From: UBA2100 sp964399345
Lineage (GTDB): Bacteria > Patescibacteriota > Minisyncoccia > Phycocordibacterales > UBA2100
DNA length: 64,000 bases
Direction: 5' to 3'
NCBI GenBank assembly: GCA_964399345.1
Contig: CAYNQE010000002.1
Coordinates: forward strand, 1-64,000
The notes under the pieces are model-generated. The model was not told the DNA's origin. It did not search any database and was given only the letters and a program-made list of their open reading frames with translations. This document shows positions 8,632 to 16,973 of the stretch, one piece after another. Position 1 is the stretch's first letter; each line of letters begins with the position of its first letter. The position numbers and the translations under genes were made by a program.

Positions 8632-9231
8632 CTATCTAAACAAATTTAAAAAGAATCTCTCGATTGCAACAATCACTGCTGCCAAACTACTCTCAACACT
8701 TTTTCTATAAACCACTTCTCCTTCTGGATTAAACGATGCTTCCACATCACTTTCAAAATACGAATAGCATTGCTGTTTGCCGTAATCCTCACACACACTA
8801 GTAGTACAAGAAGCAACTCCACCAATAGTATCCCTGGTGCAAGTTCCACATCCGTTAGTCCAGCTACTACAAATGCCCGGAACGTAATTAATTGAAGTGT
8901 TAGTCGTAAAATCTTCCACGATTACAGAAACACTATTCTCTTTAAAATCAACGCGTGGATGTTTTTGTATAAGAGTGGCTGAGTATTCTCCGGCATCAAT
9001 ATATGTATGTGTAACCTGCTGATAATATTTCTTCGTAGAAGTACACTCACGCTCACTACTTTCACTACCATCCCCCCAATCTACTCTAGAGGTAAGTCCG
9101 TCTTTACAAAGATCCCCACCAACAAGTACCCTTGCCCTTACTTCAAGCGGAACAGTTCCGTTGGAAGGTTCAACACTAAATCCATGTGCTACTACAGGAA
9201 GAAAAAGAACAACTAGAAGCAAGTACTTCAT
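8632..9231 (-). CDS. Secreted PKD-like, cysteine-rich protein
   Basis: 199 residues with a signal peptide (MKYLLLVVLFLPVVAHG). The N-terminal half contains a PKD-like beta-sandwich segment (VDWGDGS at about 50, HTYIDAGEYSATL at about 75). A cysteine cassette at about 120-160 has the pattern CSSWTNGCGTCTR...C...C...C..YF, shared with the upstream gene at 9234. A hydrophobic C-terminal stretch (AAVIVAIERFFLNLF) may anchor it in the membrane. The gene starts 2 bp after the stop of the larger secreted gene and is surely co-transcribed. Function is unknown; a surface or adhesion role is inferred. Confidence 0.8.
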   Translation of the reverse strand: MKYLLLVVLFLPVVAHGFSVEPSNGTVPLEVRARVLVGGDLCKDGLTSRVDWGDGSESSERECTSTKKYYQQVTHTYIDAGEYSATLIQKHPRVDFKENSVSVIVEDFTTNTSINYVPGICSSWTNGCGTCTRDTIGGVASCTTSVCEDYGKQQCYSYFESDVEASFNPEGEVVYRKSVESSLAAVIVAIERFFLNLFR

Positions 9232-9233
9232 AG

Positions 9234-11180
9234 TTAGTTGCCTCGAATTGTAAACTCAGCTGATACATCTTCCACTAGCGTTTGTGCAGTTTTAGACCCT
9301 GGCGCACAGAATCCGAAGCATGCATCTTTAGGAGTATATATTGCACCTCGAATATTATACTTCAAATGTGCTTTGGTAATTACATTGGTCGTTAGCGAAC
9401 TGCAGCCACCGTCCAATCCATCTGAGAAAAAGCCGTTACAATAATCACTTGTAGAAATAGTTGCCTTACCTGTTGTGTAGTCAACTTTTATCGACTTGAA
9501 CTTCTCTCCTGTAACCGCGTCTTCAAGAATTAAGTACATCCCTACGTCGGACGCCCCAACCGTTGCGTTCCACCACACTCGGATATCGTCCCCAAGAGAA
9601 TACATAGATCCAGCTGGGTTAGTTATATTCAATGTATTTGAGATCCACTGATTCTCACAAGTTCCGGTGTACAAGAAAGTAGCCCCAACCGCATCTAAAT
9701 TACACCGATTACTGTACGTTTTCTTAAGAGGCTGGTTACAAAGAGCGCCAGTAGGGCAAGTAAATGTAGGGCGTCCACAAACAGGAGCGTACTCGGCAGT
9801 ACAGGCCACTCTTGCTACTGATATCTTTGCGGTAGAGATTGCAGTAGCTGAAAGTGAGTATGAGCGAAGCCTCTTGTAGAGAGTTGCAACATAATCTCCT
9901 CCAAAATTATATGTATGCTTTACCACTCCAGGTGCTTGGCAATAGTCTAGTGGTGCATAACACTCAATGTTTTCTTGTGCTGTACCGTCTCCAAAATCAA
10001 TGTAATACCTATATGGACTATACCCACCAACGTTTGCACTGAAAGTAACTTCAAGTGGAGAGCGTCCTGAGGCAGGAGTGGCCGAAAGCACTCCTACTAC
10101 AACACTTTCTCCAACTTTAACTGTAGTTGAGGTTTGTGCCTCGCGTCCTGAAGAGTTTCGTACTGTTATCGTAACAGTGTAGGTACCCGAGGATGAGTAT
10201 GCATGACTAAAGGTAGTACTTTGAACAAAGTTTGATCGAATAAATCCTAAGATTGAGTCATAAGCGCTTGTAGAAGTTCTCTCTCCCCAATCTACTTTAT
10301 AGGTTAGATTTCCTCCCAGAGAATCAGATGCTTTAACCGTCCAAGTTCCACTTTGGTTTGTTCGCAGTGTGGTAGGTCCTGAAAACCCAGAGATAGTTGG
10401 GGCTGTACTTGCTGGAAAATACTCTTCACATTTTGATTTTCCTTTCCACACACATGCGCGCTGAGTACAAACTAACGGTGCTCCAATTGATGATCGGGTA
10501 CAAGTGTTACATCCGTCGTACCATGCCTTACATGTAGCAGGTGCTCCTGTGACAGGAGTTGGTGTAATAACCTTTCCTCCACATTCTCCTTCGTGTAGAA
10601 GTGTTGCGTTTACCCCTCTCAACTGACAAAGGTTACCGTATGTCTTCTCAACCGAGCCCACTCTTCCACAAACAGGAGCGTACTCTAGGGTACATACTAT
10701 TGGATTCCCTACTCCTGGTGTAGTCCCAGCACAAGCTTGCGCTATTATCGAGCGAGTTACAGGGCCAACTGCACCAAAACCTGTGGTGGAAGGTGTTCCA
10801 TATGATATTGGACCATGAACACTCTGCCATGATGCAACTGCGTTTTGAGTTACCGCTCCGTAGTATCCGGTAATTGAAGGATATGTATATGCTCCTTCAC
10901 TTTTTAGAAAGGCCTGTAGTGAGGAAACATCATTTCCTCTTAATCCAATGTATAAATCACGACTAAGCGCAGGACAAGTTGAAACAACCGGCGTTATTAC
11001 TGTAGGTGTAACGGTCGTTGGAGTATTTTGTATTGCATTAAGTTGTTGCTGTAGAGAAGAAACCGTTCGTAAAAGACTTTGAATTTGTGCTAGTAAGTCA
11101 TCTACAAGAGCTGCACTTGATACAGACGGTACCGCGAAAGCGGCAACTAGAGCAATGGTAAGGAATGTTTTTTTATACAT
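9234..11180 (-). CDS. Large secreted protein: peptidoglycan-binding, Kazal-like and PKD domains
   Basis: 648 residues. Order: signal peptide (1-23), short coiled coil (about 25-50), peptidoglycan-binding type 1 domain (about 72-150; LRGNDVSSLQAFLKSEG and TGYYGAVTQNAVASWQ), Kazal-like domain (CTLEYAPVCGR...C...C), the cysteine cassette CKAWYDGCNTCTRSSIG, PKD-like repeats (VDWGERTST, IDFGDGTAQ), a second Kazal-like domain (CTAEYAPVCGRP), and a C-terminal beta domain. Kazal domains usually inhibit serine proteases; the peptidoglycan-binding domain should hold the protein in the wall. An AT-rich promoter region (AATATAATATTG) lies just upstream. It may shield the cell from, or mediate contact with, a host; that is inference. 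Confidence 0.88.
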   Translation of the reverse strand: MYKKTFLTIALVAAFAVPSVSSAALVDDLLAQIQSLLRTVSSLQQQLNAIQNTPTTVTPTVITPVVSTCPALSRDLYIGLRGNDVSSLQAFLKSEGAYTYPSITGYYGAVTQNAVASWQSVHGPISYGTPSTTGFGAVGPVTRSIIAQACAGTTPGVGNPIVCTLEYAPVCGRVGSVEKTYGNLCQLRGVNATLLHEGECGGKVITPTPVTGAPATCKAWYDGCNTCTRSSIGAPLVCTQRACVWKGKSKCEEYFPASTAPTISGFSGPTTLRTNQSGTWTVKASDSLGGNLTYKVDWGERTSTSAYDSILGFIRSNFVQSTTFSHAYSSSGTYTVTITVRNSSGREAQTSTTVKVGESVVVGVLSATPASGRSPLEVTFSANVGGYSPYRYYIDFGDGTAQENIECYAPLDYCQAPGVVKHTYNFGGDYVATLYKRLRSYSLSATAISTAKISVARVACTAEYAPVCGRPTFTCPTGALCNQPLKKTYSNRCNLDAVGATFLYTGTCENQWISNTLNITNPAGSMYSLGDDIRVWWNATVGASDVGMYLILEDAVTGEKFKSIKVDYTTGKATISTSDYCNGFFSDGLDGGCSSLTTNVITKAHLKYNIRGAIYTPKDACFGFCAPGSKTAQTLVEDVSAEFTIRGN

Positions 11181-11236
11181 ACAATATTATATTAACTATG
11201 TTTAATATAATACTACAGAAAAACACTGTATGTTTG

Positions 11237-11311
11237 TCCGCCCACTTGGACTCGAACCAAGAAACCTTCTAGATATAAGCTAGATGCTCTAACCAATTGA
11301 GCTATAGGCGG
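11237..11311 (-). tRNA. tRNA-Ile with UAU anticodon
   Basis: 75-nt cloverleaf on the minus strand: acceptor CCGCCTA/TGGGCGG, D stem GCTC/GAGC, anticodon stem TCTAG/CTAGA with loop CTTATAT (anticodon TAT), T stem CTTGG/CCAAG with loop TTCGAGT, discriminator A, no encoded CCA. UAU reads AUA directly. Most bacteria instead use a CAU tRNA modified to lysidine by TilS, so this is unusual. Confidence 0.93.
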
Positions 11312-11339
11312 AGTGGCTAAATATTACTAGAACACAAAG

Positions 11340-13256
11340 CTATATGCCAGCGTGTTCTATATCTTGTTTCTTTTTAATGGGAATGTTGTGCTCTTTAAGC
11401 AGCTCTTCATACTCCTCTCTTTCAAGATTTTCTTTTTCAATCAGGCGCTCTGCTATAGCATTAAGAACACTTCTCTTTTCTGTAAGGATGGTTTCTGCTC
11501 TTTGATAAGCGCCATCCATTATCATCTTAACTTCGGCATCAATTTCAGCTGAAACTTTTTCAGAATGCTCTCTTCCGTGAATACCCTCACCGAACATTGC
11601 CTTTCCATCACTACCTGATAGTGCAACAGTTCCAATTCTGTCAGACATACCCCAACGAGTAACCATGTTTCTTGCTAGATTAGTTGAAACCTGAAGGTCG
11701 TTTGATGGGCCAGTTGTAACATCGTCAAATACCATTTTTTCTGTAATGTATCCGGCTAGAGAAACAGCAATATCATCAAGAAATTCTTTCTTCGATTGCA
11801 TTTTTTTATCTTCAAAAGGAAGTTTCAACATGTATCCAGCAGCGCGCCCACGTGAGATTATAGAAATCTTGTGAACTGGATCTGAGTACGGAAGAACTGA
11901 TGCAACGAGCGCGTGTCCGGCCTCATGATAGGCAGTAATTTCCTTTTCTTTCTTGTTTAGTGCGTGACTCTTTCGCTCCGGGCCAAGCATTACCTTTTCA
12001 ATTGAACGAATTAAATCGTACTGCGTTACTTCTTTTCGCTCTTCGCGTGCGGCAAGAATTGCAGCCTCGTTGGTAAGGCTCGCAAGATCAGCTCCAGAAA
12101 ACCCAGGGGTGCGCTCTGCTATAACCTTAAGGTCAACATCTTCTCCAAGAGGAGTTTTTTTAGCGTGAATTGTAAGTATTCCTTCTCTTCCTTCTCGGTC
12201 TGGAAGGTCAATCGTTACTCTTCGGTCAAAACGCCCCGGCCGAAGAAGAGCAGGGTCCAAAACATCAGGTCGGTTAGTTGCCGCCATTACAATAACCTTC
12301 TCATTAGGCTCAAAACCGTCCATCTCTACAAGTATTTGGTTAAGTGTTTGCTCCCTCTCGTCGTTTCCACCACCTACTCCTGAGCCACGAACACGTCCAA
12401 CTGCATCAATCTCATCGATGAATACAATAGAAGGAGAAACCTTCTTTGCCATCTTGAACAAATCACGAACGCGTGATGCTCCAACTCCAACAAACATCTC
12501 CACAAACTCCGATCCGGAAATTGTAAAGAAAGGAACATTAGCCTCTCCGGCTACAGCGCGTGCTAAAAGCGTCTTACCTGTTCCAGGGCTTCCCATTAGC
12601 ATTACTCCCTTAGGAATCTTTGCACCAATCTGTAGAAACTTTTTTGGATTTCTTAGGAAATCAACGATCTCCGAAAGCTCTTCCTTTGCTTCTTTTGCAC
12701 CAGCCACGTCCTTAAACATAACTTTTTGTGATTTATCATTTGGATCAATCATTCGTGCCTTGCTTTGTCCGAATGTTAGAGCCTGCATACCACCTCCACC
12801 TTTCATTTGTCGGGAAAGATACCAAATTATCAAAATTATTATTATTATTGGAATCATTAACGGAGCTAGTTGTAAGAACCAGAAGCGGAGTCCACTTGGG
12901 TCTACAATATTAATCTCAACATTAGAAAGAGATTCGTTTGTTACTCCGTAATTTACAAGAGTTTCAGTAAGAGATGCTTCATTTTCCTTTTTGGACTTCT
13001 TAATCACCTCTTCTTCATAAGTTACCTCAAGATTTTCTCCACTTACCTTAATTTCAAGCACAAGGCTTGAGTTAACATCTGTTGCAAGTTGGGAAAGAGA
13101 AACCTCTTCACTCTTTTCAAAGGCGGTTGAAAGTGAAGAATACACTGACAGAAGAAAAGCAAAAACAACGAAGGTAATAACCATTTGCACCCAAAAATTC
13201 CCTTGTTGGATTTTCAAAACTTTCTTCTTTTTTCCTTTCTTTTTCTTTGCTGCCAT
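11340..13256 (-). CDS. ftsH: ATP-dependent zinc metalloprotease FtsH
   Basis: 638 residues from the ATG at 13256 (MAAKKKKGKKKK). A longer frame from 13325 is rejected because it would run into the divergent smpB start. Two transmembrane helices (about 22-42 and 130-152) flank an extracytoplasmic segment. The AAA domain has Walker A GSPGTGKT at about 215-222, Walker B IVFIDEIDA and the second region of homology ending LLRPGRFDRR; the zinc site is HEAGH at about 440. It degrades membrane and regulatory proteins. Only 19 bp separate it from smpB. Confidence 0.96.
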   Translation of the reverse strand: MAAKKKKGKKKKVLKIQQGNFWVQMVITFVVFAFLLSVYSSLSTAFEKSEEVSLSQLATDVNSSLVLEIKVSGENLEVTYEEEVIKKSKKENEASLTETLVNYGVTNESLSNVEINIVDPSGLRFWFLQLAPLMIPIIIIILIIWYLSRQMKGGGGMQALTFGQSKARMIDPNDKSQKVMFKDVAGAKEAKEELSEIVDFLRNPKKFLQIGAKIPKGVMLMGSPGTGKTLLARAVAGEANVPFFTISGSEFVEMFVGVGASRVRDLFKMAKKVSPSIVFIDEIDAVGRVRGSGVGGGNDEREQTLNQILVEMDGFEPNEKVIVMAATNRPDVLDPALLRPGRFDRRVTIDLPDREGREGILTIHAKKTPLGEDVDLKVIAERTPGFSGADLASLTNEAAILAAREERKEVTQYDLIRSIEKVMLGPERKSHALNKKEKEITAYHEAGHALVASVLPYSDPVHKISIISRGRAAGYMLKLPFEDKKMQSKKEFLDDIAVSLAGYITEKMVFDDVTTGPSNDLQVSTNLARNMVTRWGMSDRIGTVALSGSDGKAMFGEGIHGREHSEKVSAEIDAEVKMIMDGAYQRAETILTEKRSVLNAIAERLIEKENLEREEYEELLKEHNIPIKKKQDIEHAGI

Positions 13257-13275
13257 AATGGCGCTACTGTAGCAT

Positions 13276-13734
13276 ATGAGCACTAAATACGCTAAAGTTT
13301 CCACTATGACACTTATAGATAACAAACGAGGACGCTTTGACTATCAAATCCTTAAAGAGTTTGAAGCAGGTATTGAATTGTTAGGTCAAGAAGTTAAGTC
13401 ACTAAGAAACAAACGCGGCAACCTAACTGGCGCACGTGTTGTAGTGCGCGGTGGAGAAGCGTTCCTTTCTGGGGCAACAATTGAAGCATACCAGCCTGAA
13501 AACACACCAGAATCATACGATCCTGAGAGAGTTCGGAAACTCCTTCTTTCAAAGAAGGAACTACTTGAGCTTTCACAAAGTGATTTGACACTAATACCTC
13601 TTTCGTTGTATAATAAAGGAAGAGTTCTTAAGCTTTCTTTTGGAATTGCAAAAGGGAAAAAGAAGAAAGATAAGCGCGAGATTATAAAAGAAAGAGACAC
13701 AAAGCGTTCAATTGAACGTGATCTAAAGCGATAG
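13276..13734 (+). CDS. smpB: SsrA-binding protein SmpB
   Basis: 152 residues (142 if the second ATG at 13306 is used, where the family core TLIDNKRGRFDYQI begins). The OB-fold core contains GQEVKSLRNKRGNL and the C-terminal basic tail KGKKKKDKREIIKERD, which occupies the empty A-site mRNA channel in trans-translation. It lies directly upstream of its partner tmRNA (33 bp), so the whole tag-and-release system is one locus. Confidence 0.95.
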   Translation: MSTKYAKVSTMTLIDNKRGRFDYQILKEFEAGIELLGQEVKSLRNKRGNLTGARVVVRGGEAFLSGATIEAYQPENTPESYDPERVRKLLLSKKELLELSQSDLTLIPLSLYNKGRVLKLSFGIAKGKKKKDKREIIKERDTKRSIERDLKR

Positions 13735-13767
13735 CCTCTCCCCACTTGAACTTAAGGAGTTTAATCG

Positions 13768-14151
13768 GGGGGTGACTAGTTTCGACAGTTTGCCCTATGG
13801 CTTTGTGCAAAGTAGAAGTGAATATCTTCTTTAAACTATTCAAAACAATAAGTGTAAATAAACTTACACACGGAGTTCTGTCGCCTTTCCAGGCTAAGGA
13901 TTTCGGTTTCGCTTACGCTACGGCCTAAGTGACCATCGCTCTATTTGACGTTTGATAGAGTAGTCGCGATGTCAAAAATTCGAACTCGAAAAAGTACCTG
14001 ACCTTACACTTTTTTTAAATTATTAGGTATCGATGTAGTGTGATTTTGTCCACTCTTTACACATTACATTTAAATTTAGAGTGAACTAAACTTTGTAGAC
14101 GCATTTTCGTAGACACTCATGGACGGGAGTTCAACCTCCCCACCTCCACCA
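13768..14151 (+). ncRNA. ssrA: Transfer-messenger RNA (tmRNA, ssrA)
   Basis: 384 nt. The tRNA-like ends pair as GGGGGTG (13768-13774) with CACCTCC (14141-14147), followed by A and an encoded CCA; the 5' part contains TAGTTTCGACAG and the T arm is GGGAGTTCAACCTCCC. The best tag frame starts at GTA 13854 and stops with TAA at 13926: 24 residues beginning VNKLTHGV and ending DFGFAYATA. The hydrophobic Ala-ending tail fits proteolysis tags, but GTA as resume codon and a 24-residue tag are atypical. Pseudoknots were not fully folded here. Confidence 0.95.
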
Positions 14152-14156
14152 TATTC

Positions 14157-14180
14157 AAAACCCGCCTTTCGGCGGGTTTT
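14157..14180 (+). terminator. Rho-independent terminator of tmRNA
   Basis: AAAACCCGCC, loop TTTC, GGCGGGTTTT, six bases after the tmRNA 3' end. Confidence 0.93.
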
Positions 14181-14219
14181 GAAATATCCCTACCCCTTTA
14201 AGTGTATTAAGATAAAGGT

Positions 14220-14756
14220 ATGGAAGATGAACACTTCGCAAAATTATTACAGCAGGGCGACAAGAACGCCTTTGGTACTTTAGTGGAGCGTTACGAAAAG
14301 AAAATAACTCGCTACGCAAACAAGTTTTTGTACAACTACCAAGACCGCGAAGATGCAGTTCAAGACGTTTTTATAAAAGCGTATAAAAACATTCAAAGTT
14401 TCAATACAAAGGAGAAATTCTCTCCATGGATATATAGAATAGCTCACAACACTTTCTTGAATGTAATTAGAAAACAAAAGACGGAGAAAATAACACTCTT
14501 CGACACAGACAAACTCTTTGCAAAACAACTCTCGGATGAGAGTGAAACACGACTACGTGAACAATCGGAAGATCGAGAAGTATTGGAGCAATGTATTTCA
14601 CAATTGGATGTGAAATATCGTGAAGTGTTAGTTCTTTTCTATTTTGAAGAAAAGGATTATGAAGAAATATCTGATATTGTGGGTATTCCCAAGTCCACCG
14701 TGGGCGTCAGGCTCCGGCGCGGACGAGAGAGAATGAAACAAATATACGAAATATGA
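14220..14756 (+). CDS. ECF-type RNA polymerase sigma factor
   Basis: 178 residues. Region 2 (about 15-90) includes NYQDREDAVQDVFIKAYK; region 4 (about 120-175) is a helix-turn-helix with EISDIVGIPKSTVGVRLRRG. There is no N-terminal extension, as in ECF sigma factors. The stop overlaps the next start (ATGA), so the downstream membrane protein is translationally coupled and is the likely anti-sigma factor. It probably controls an envelope response whose target includes its own operon; the target promoter was not identified. Confidence 0.92.
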   Translation: MEDEHFAKLLQQGDKNAFGTLVERYEKKITRYANKFLYNYQDREDAVQDVFIKAYKNIQSFNTKEKFSPWIYRIAHNTFLNVIRKQKTEKITLFDTDKLFAKQLSDESETRLREQSEDREVLEQCISQLDVKYREVLVLFYFEEKDYEEISDIVGIPKSTVGVRLRRGRERMKQIYEI

Positions 14757-15448
14757 AAGAAACAAAAAAACAACTAAATAACTTGAAAGAAACGGTCCTT
14801 AAGGCAATAGAAGAGGATAAGGTTTCTATGCACTCAAAATTGTATTTCCTATCAAGGAGTGCACTGTGGGCTTTAGGCTTCCTACTAACCCTAACTCTAA
14901 CAATATACTTAATTAGTTTTATAACTTTTATCTTCCGCGGAAACTCACTTCACCTACTCCCACAACTTGGACCAGGTGGTTGGTTTAACCTCTTCGTCTC
15001 ACTGCCGTGGGTACTACTACTGATAGTGTTCAGTGTGTTCGTACTTCTACAGGTACTAAGTACTCACTTCTCTTTTGTCTACAAACGACCGCTAGTACAC
15101 ACACTTCTTGCCAGTATCTTCCTTGTTGTAATAGTAGGTGTTGCAATTGCTCAAACCTCTTTCCACGAAAGAGCATACGAAAGACACAAAGAAGGATTTA
15201 TGTATAAAGGAGCACTTAAAGATAAGGGAGAAATTCATATTGGAAGAGTCACCCAAATTAACGGTGCAGGATTTAACATTAGAAATAGAGAAGGTGAAAC
15301 TTACATCGTAAGCGTAACGCCAACTACAAAGATGCCTCCATTTAAAATCTCTACAAGTACAATAATGATCGTGATGGGCGCAGAAGATAACGGTGTTATA
15401 ACAGCGGTTGGTATACGACCAGTACAAAAACAAAGAAGAGTGAAATAA
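14753..15448 (+). CDS. Multi-pass membrane protein, probable anti-sigma factor
   Basis: 231 residues: a cytoplasmic N-terminal helix (about 1-30) of the size that binds sigma factors, three transmembrane segments (about 36-62, 78-102, 115-135), then an extracytoplasmic beta-rich domain (about 150-225). The 4-bp overlap with the ECF sigma gene and the N-in topology support an anti-sigma role; no ZAS zinc motif (HxxxCxxC) is present, so this would be a non-canonical type. The terminal domain could be the sensor. Confidence 0.7.
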   Translation: MKETKKQLNNLKETVLKAIEEDKVSMHSKLYFLSRSALWALGFLLTLTLTIYLISFITFIFRGNSLHLLPQLGPGGWFNLFVSLPWVLLLIVFSVFVLLQVLSTHFSFVYKRPLVHTLLASIFLVVIVGVAIAQTSFHERAYERHKEGFMYKGALKDKGEIHIGRVTQINGAGFNIRNREGETYIVSVTPTTKMPPFKISTSTIMIVMGAEDNGVITAVGIRPVQKQRRVK

Positions 15449-15528
15449 GTTGATTGTTGAGAGTGTAATAGTAGTTAGAACAGCAAATTAGTTCTGTTTT
15501 ATGTCTAGACAACAATTAATTAAATAAA

Positions 15529-16068
15529 ATGAAAATAAGTAAAAAACACATAGCAATAGGAATGGTCGCAATTGGTCTTGCGACAACGGCAGGAGCCGGA
15601 ATTACAGTGGCATCCGAACATAAAGGTAGGGGTCACGCAGAAGTTGCAGCTACCCTATTAGGAATATCCGTTGATGATTTCAAAACTCGAGTACAAAATG
15701 GTGAAAAACCACGAGAAATATTCGAATCAGCAGGAATTAGTCGCGAAGATATTAAGGCTACACACGAACAGCGTATGCAAGAGAGACTAGCGCAAGCTGT
15801 AGAAAGCGGAAGAATTACTCAAGCAGAAGCCGACGAAAAAATGGAAAAAAGAGAAAATATGAAGTCTATAAGAGAAGCAGCACACACGGCAGTAGAGAAC
15901 AACGACTACGACGCATGGGTACTAGCCGTTGCAAACTCACCAAGAGAGGCAACAGTTGATACGTTCAACAAACTCGTTCTTGCTACTCAATTAAGAGAAT
16001 CAGGAGACCATGAAGGAGCAAAGGAAATCATGAAAGAGCTTGGTTTCAACAAGAAGCATAGAAAATAA
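15529..16068 (+). CDS. Secreted helical protein, DUF2680-like, third gene of the sigma operon
   Basis: 179 residues with a signal peptide (about 1-28). The mature part is nearly all helical and charged, with the segment LAQAVESGRITQAEADEKMEKRE resembling DUF2680/YckD proteins and periplasmic chaperones of the Spy/CpxP type in outline. It follows the membrane protein by 80 bp and ends at a strong terminator. Sigma / anti-sigma / secreted helical protein is a common stress-response layout; the function itself is not established. Confidence 0.7.
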   Translation: MKISKKHIAIGMVAIGLATTAGAGITVASEHKGRGHAEVAATLLGISVDDFKTRVQNGEKPREIFESAGISREDIKATHEQRMQERLAQAVESGRITQAEADEKMEKRENMKSIREAAHTAVENNDYDAWVLAVANSPREATVDTFNKLVLATQLRESGDHEGAKEIMKELGFNKKHRK

Positions 16069-16083
16069 TTTCCTCGCCTAGGA

Positions 16084-16115
16084 AACAAAAACCCGCTTAA
16101 AAGCGGGTTTTTGTT
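16084..16115. terminator. Rho-independent terminator, bidirectional
   Basis: AACAAAAACCCGCTT pairs with AAGCGGGTTTTTGTT around a minimal AA centre. It serves the plus-strand sigma operon and the minus-strand FIST operon, whose last tiny gene stops inside it. Confidence 0.93.
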
Positions 16116-16176
16116 ATTTCTTTTTATCCTTCTTTGGTTTTTTCTTCTCTTTTTTTCTGTCTTGTCCTTTTGCCAT
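16114..16176 (-). CDS. Tiny lysine-rich peptide at the end of the FIST operon
   Basis: Twenty codons plus stop: MAKGQDRKKE followed by KKKPKKDKKK. It starts 2 bp after the stop of the SpoIIAA-like gene and ends in the terminator stem. Composition is extreme (12 Lys/Arg of 20) with no aromatic or hydrophobic residues after Met-Ala. It could bind RNA or another polyanion, or be a chance reading of an A-rich tail; tight coupling to the upstream gene is the only support for translation. Confidence 0.4.
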   Translation of the reverse strand: MAKGQDRKKEKKKPKKDKKK

Positions 16177-16178
16177 AA

Positions 16179-16601
16179 TTATAATGTTACTTTTTCAAAC
16201 CATAACATTGCCTCAGCCTTATTAGGGAACCAAACGACCTTTTTCCCTTCTCCGACAATGAATGGGGTAATAAACGAAAGCACTTTCAACTGAGCCTTAA
16301 AGTCACCAACAATTGCAACTTTTCTAACCTGCTCTTTTTTTAGAGCTGAAAGATATATTTTGTGAGCCTGCATAGGTATGTGACTCTCTCCCATCAAAGA
16401 CATGTCTACCAAAATTTTAAAATTCGCCTCGGCATCTTTGTCTAAAATTTCAAACACTCCGCCTACTGCAAATTGTGCTCGCCTAACATTCTCTTCAGGA
16501 TCTACTACCTGTTTAAGAAAATTTACAAAAATGATTCCATCATTCTCGGAAATATCTAACGTGGCTTTTAACTCCTCATCAGTTTGCATACTAGCCTTCA
16601 A
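16179..16601 (-). CDS. SpoIIAA-like (STAS-fold) protein
   Basis: 140 residues with the alternating beta/alpha pattern of SpoIIAA-like proteins: FKILVDMSLMG in the centre, VRKVAIVGDFKAQ and KVVWFPNKAEAMLWF near the C-terminus. These folds bind small molecules or partner kinases. The start overlaps the end of the response regulator by 11 bp, so the two are coupled. A second ATG (MQTDEEL) four codons in is an equally possible start. In this context it is probably an output or adaptor of the two-component system. Confidence 0.7.
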   Translation of the reverse strand: MKASMQTDEELKATLDISENDGIIFVNFLKQVVDPEENVRRAQFAVGGVFEILDKDAEANFKILVDMSLMGESHIPMQAHKIYLSALKKEQVRKVAIVGDFKAQLKVLSFITPFIVGEGKKVVWFPNKAEAMLWFEKVTL

Positions 16602-16968
16602 TAATTTCTCGAACTTTTTGTATTATGGCCGAGGGGCTAGAGTGTGCCTTGATTAAAACGTCAGTCGCTCCCTTTTCTTTACATTTTTCAATATCTGCTT
16701 CTTGTCCTAGGTTAGAAAGAATTATTACTGGTATATCTTTAGTTTCTTCTTGTTCTTTCAATTTATCCAAGACATCAAATCCACTCATGCCTGGAAGAAC
16801 TAAGTCTAAAAGAATTGCATCTGGAGTGTTTTCCTTTGCGGCCTCTAATGCACTCTCACCGTCGGCTGCGTACTTAACTTCTATCTCTTCTTGCTTGAAC
16901 TTCATTAAAAGAAGGTCTCGCAAAAACGGCTCGTCTTCCACTACTAGCAAATTAATTTTATTATCCAT
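16591..16968 (-). CDS. Stand-alone response regulator (receiver domain)
   Basis: 125 residues, a receiver only. Acidic pocket E11/D12 (LLVVEDEP), phospho-acceptor D55 (AILLDLVLPGMSG), switch residue in VIILSNLG and lysine in DVLIKAH. It starts 5 bp after the histidine kinase stop, making it the cognate partner. Without a DNA-binding domain it must act through proteins, plausibly the SpoIIAA-like gene with which it overlaps. It is similar in layout to the receiver at 1-387. Confidence 0.92.
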   Translation of the reverse strand: MDNKINLLVVEDEPFLRDLLLMKFKQEEIEVKYAADGESALEAAKENTPDAILLDLVLPGMSGFDVLDKLKEQEETKDIPVIILSNLGQEADIEKCKEKGATDVLIKAHSSPSAIIQKVREIIEG

Positions 16969-16973
16969 ACTTA

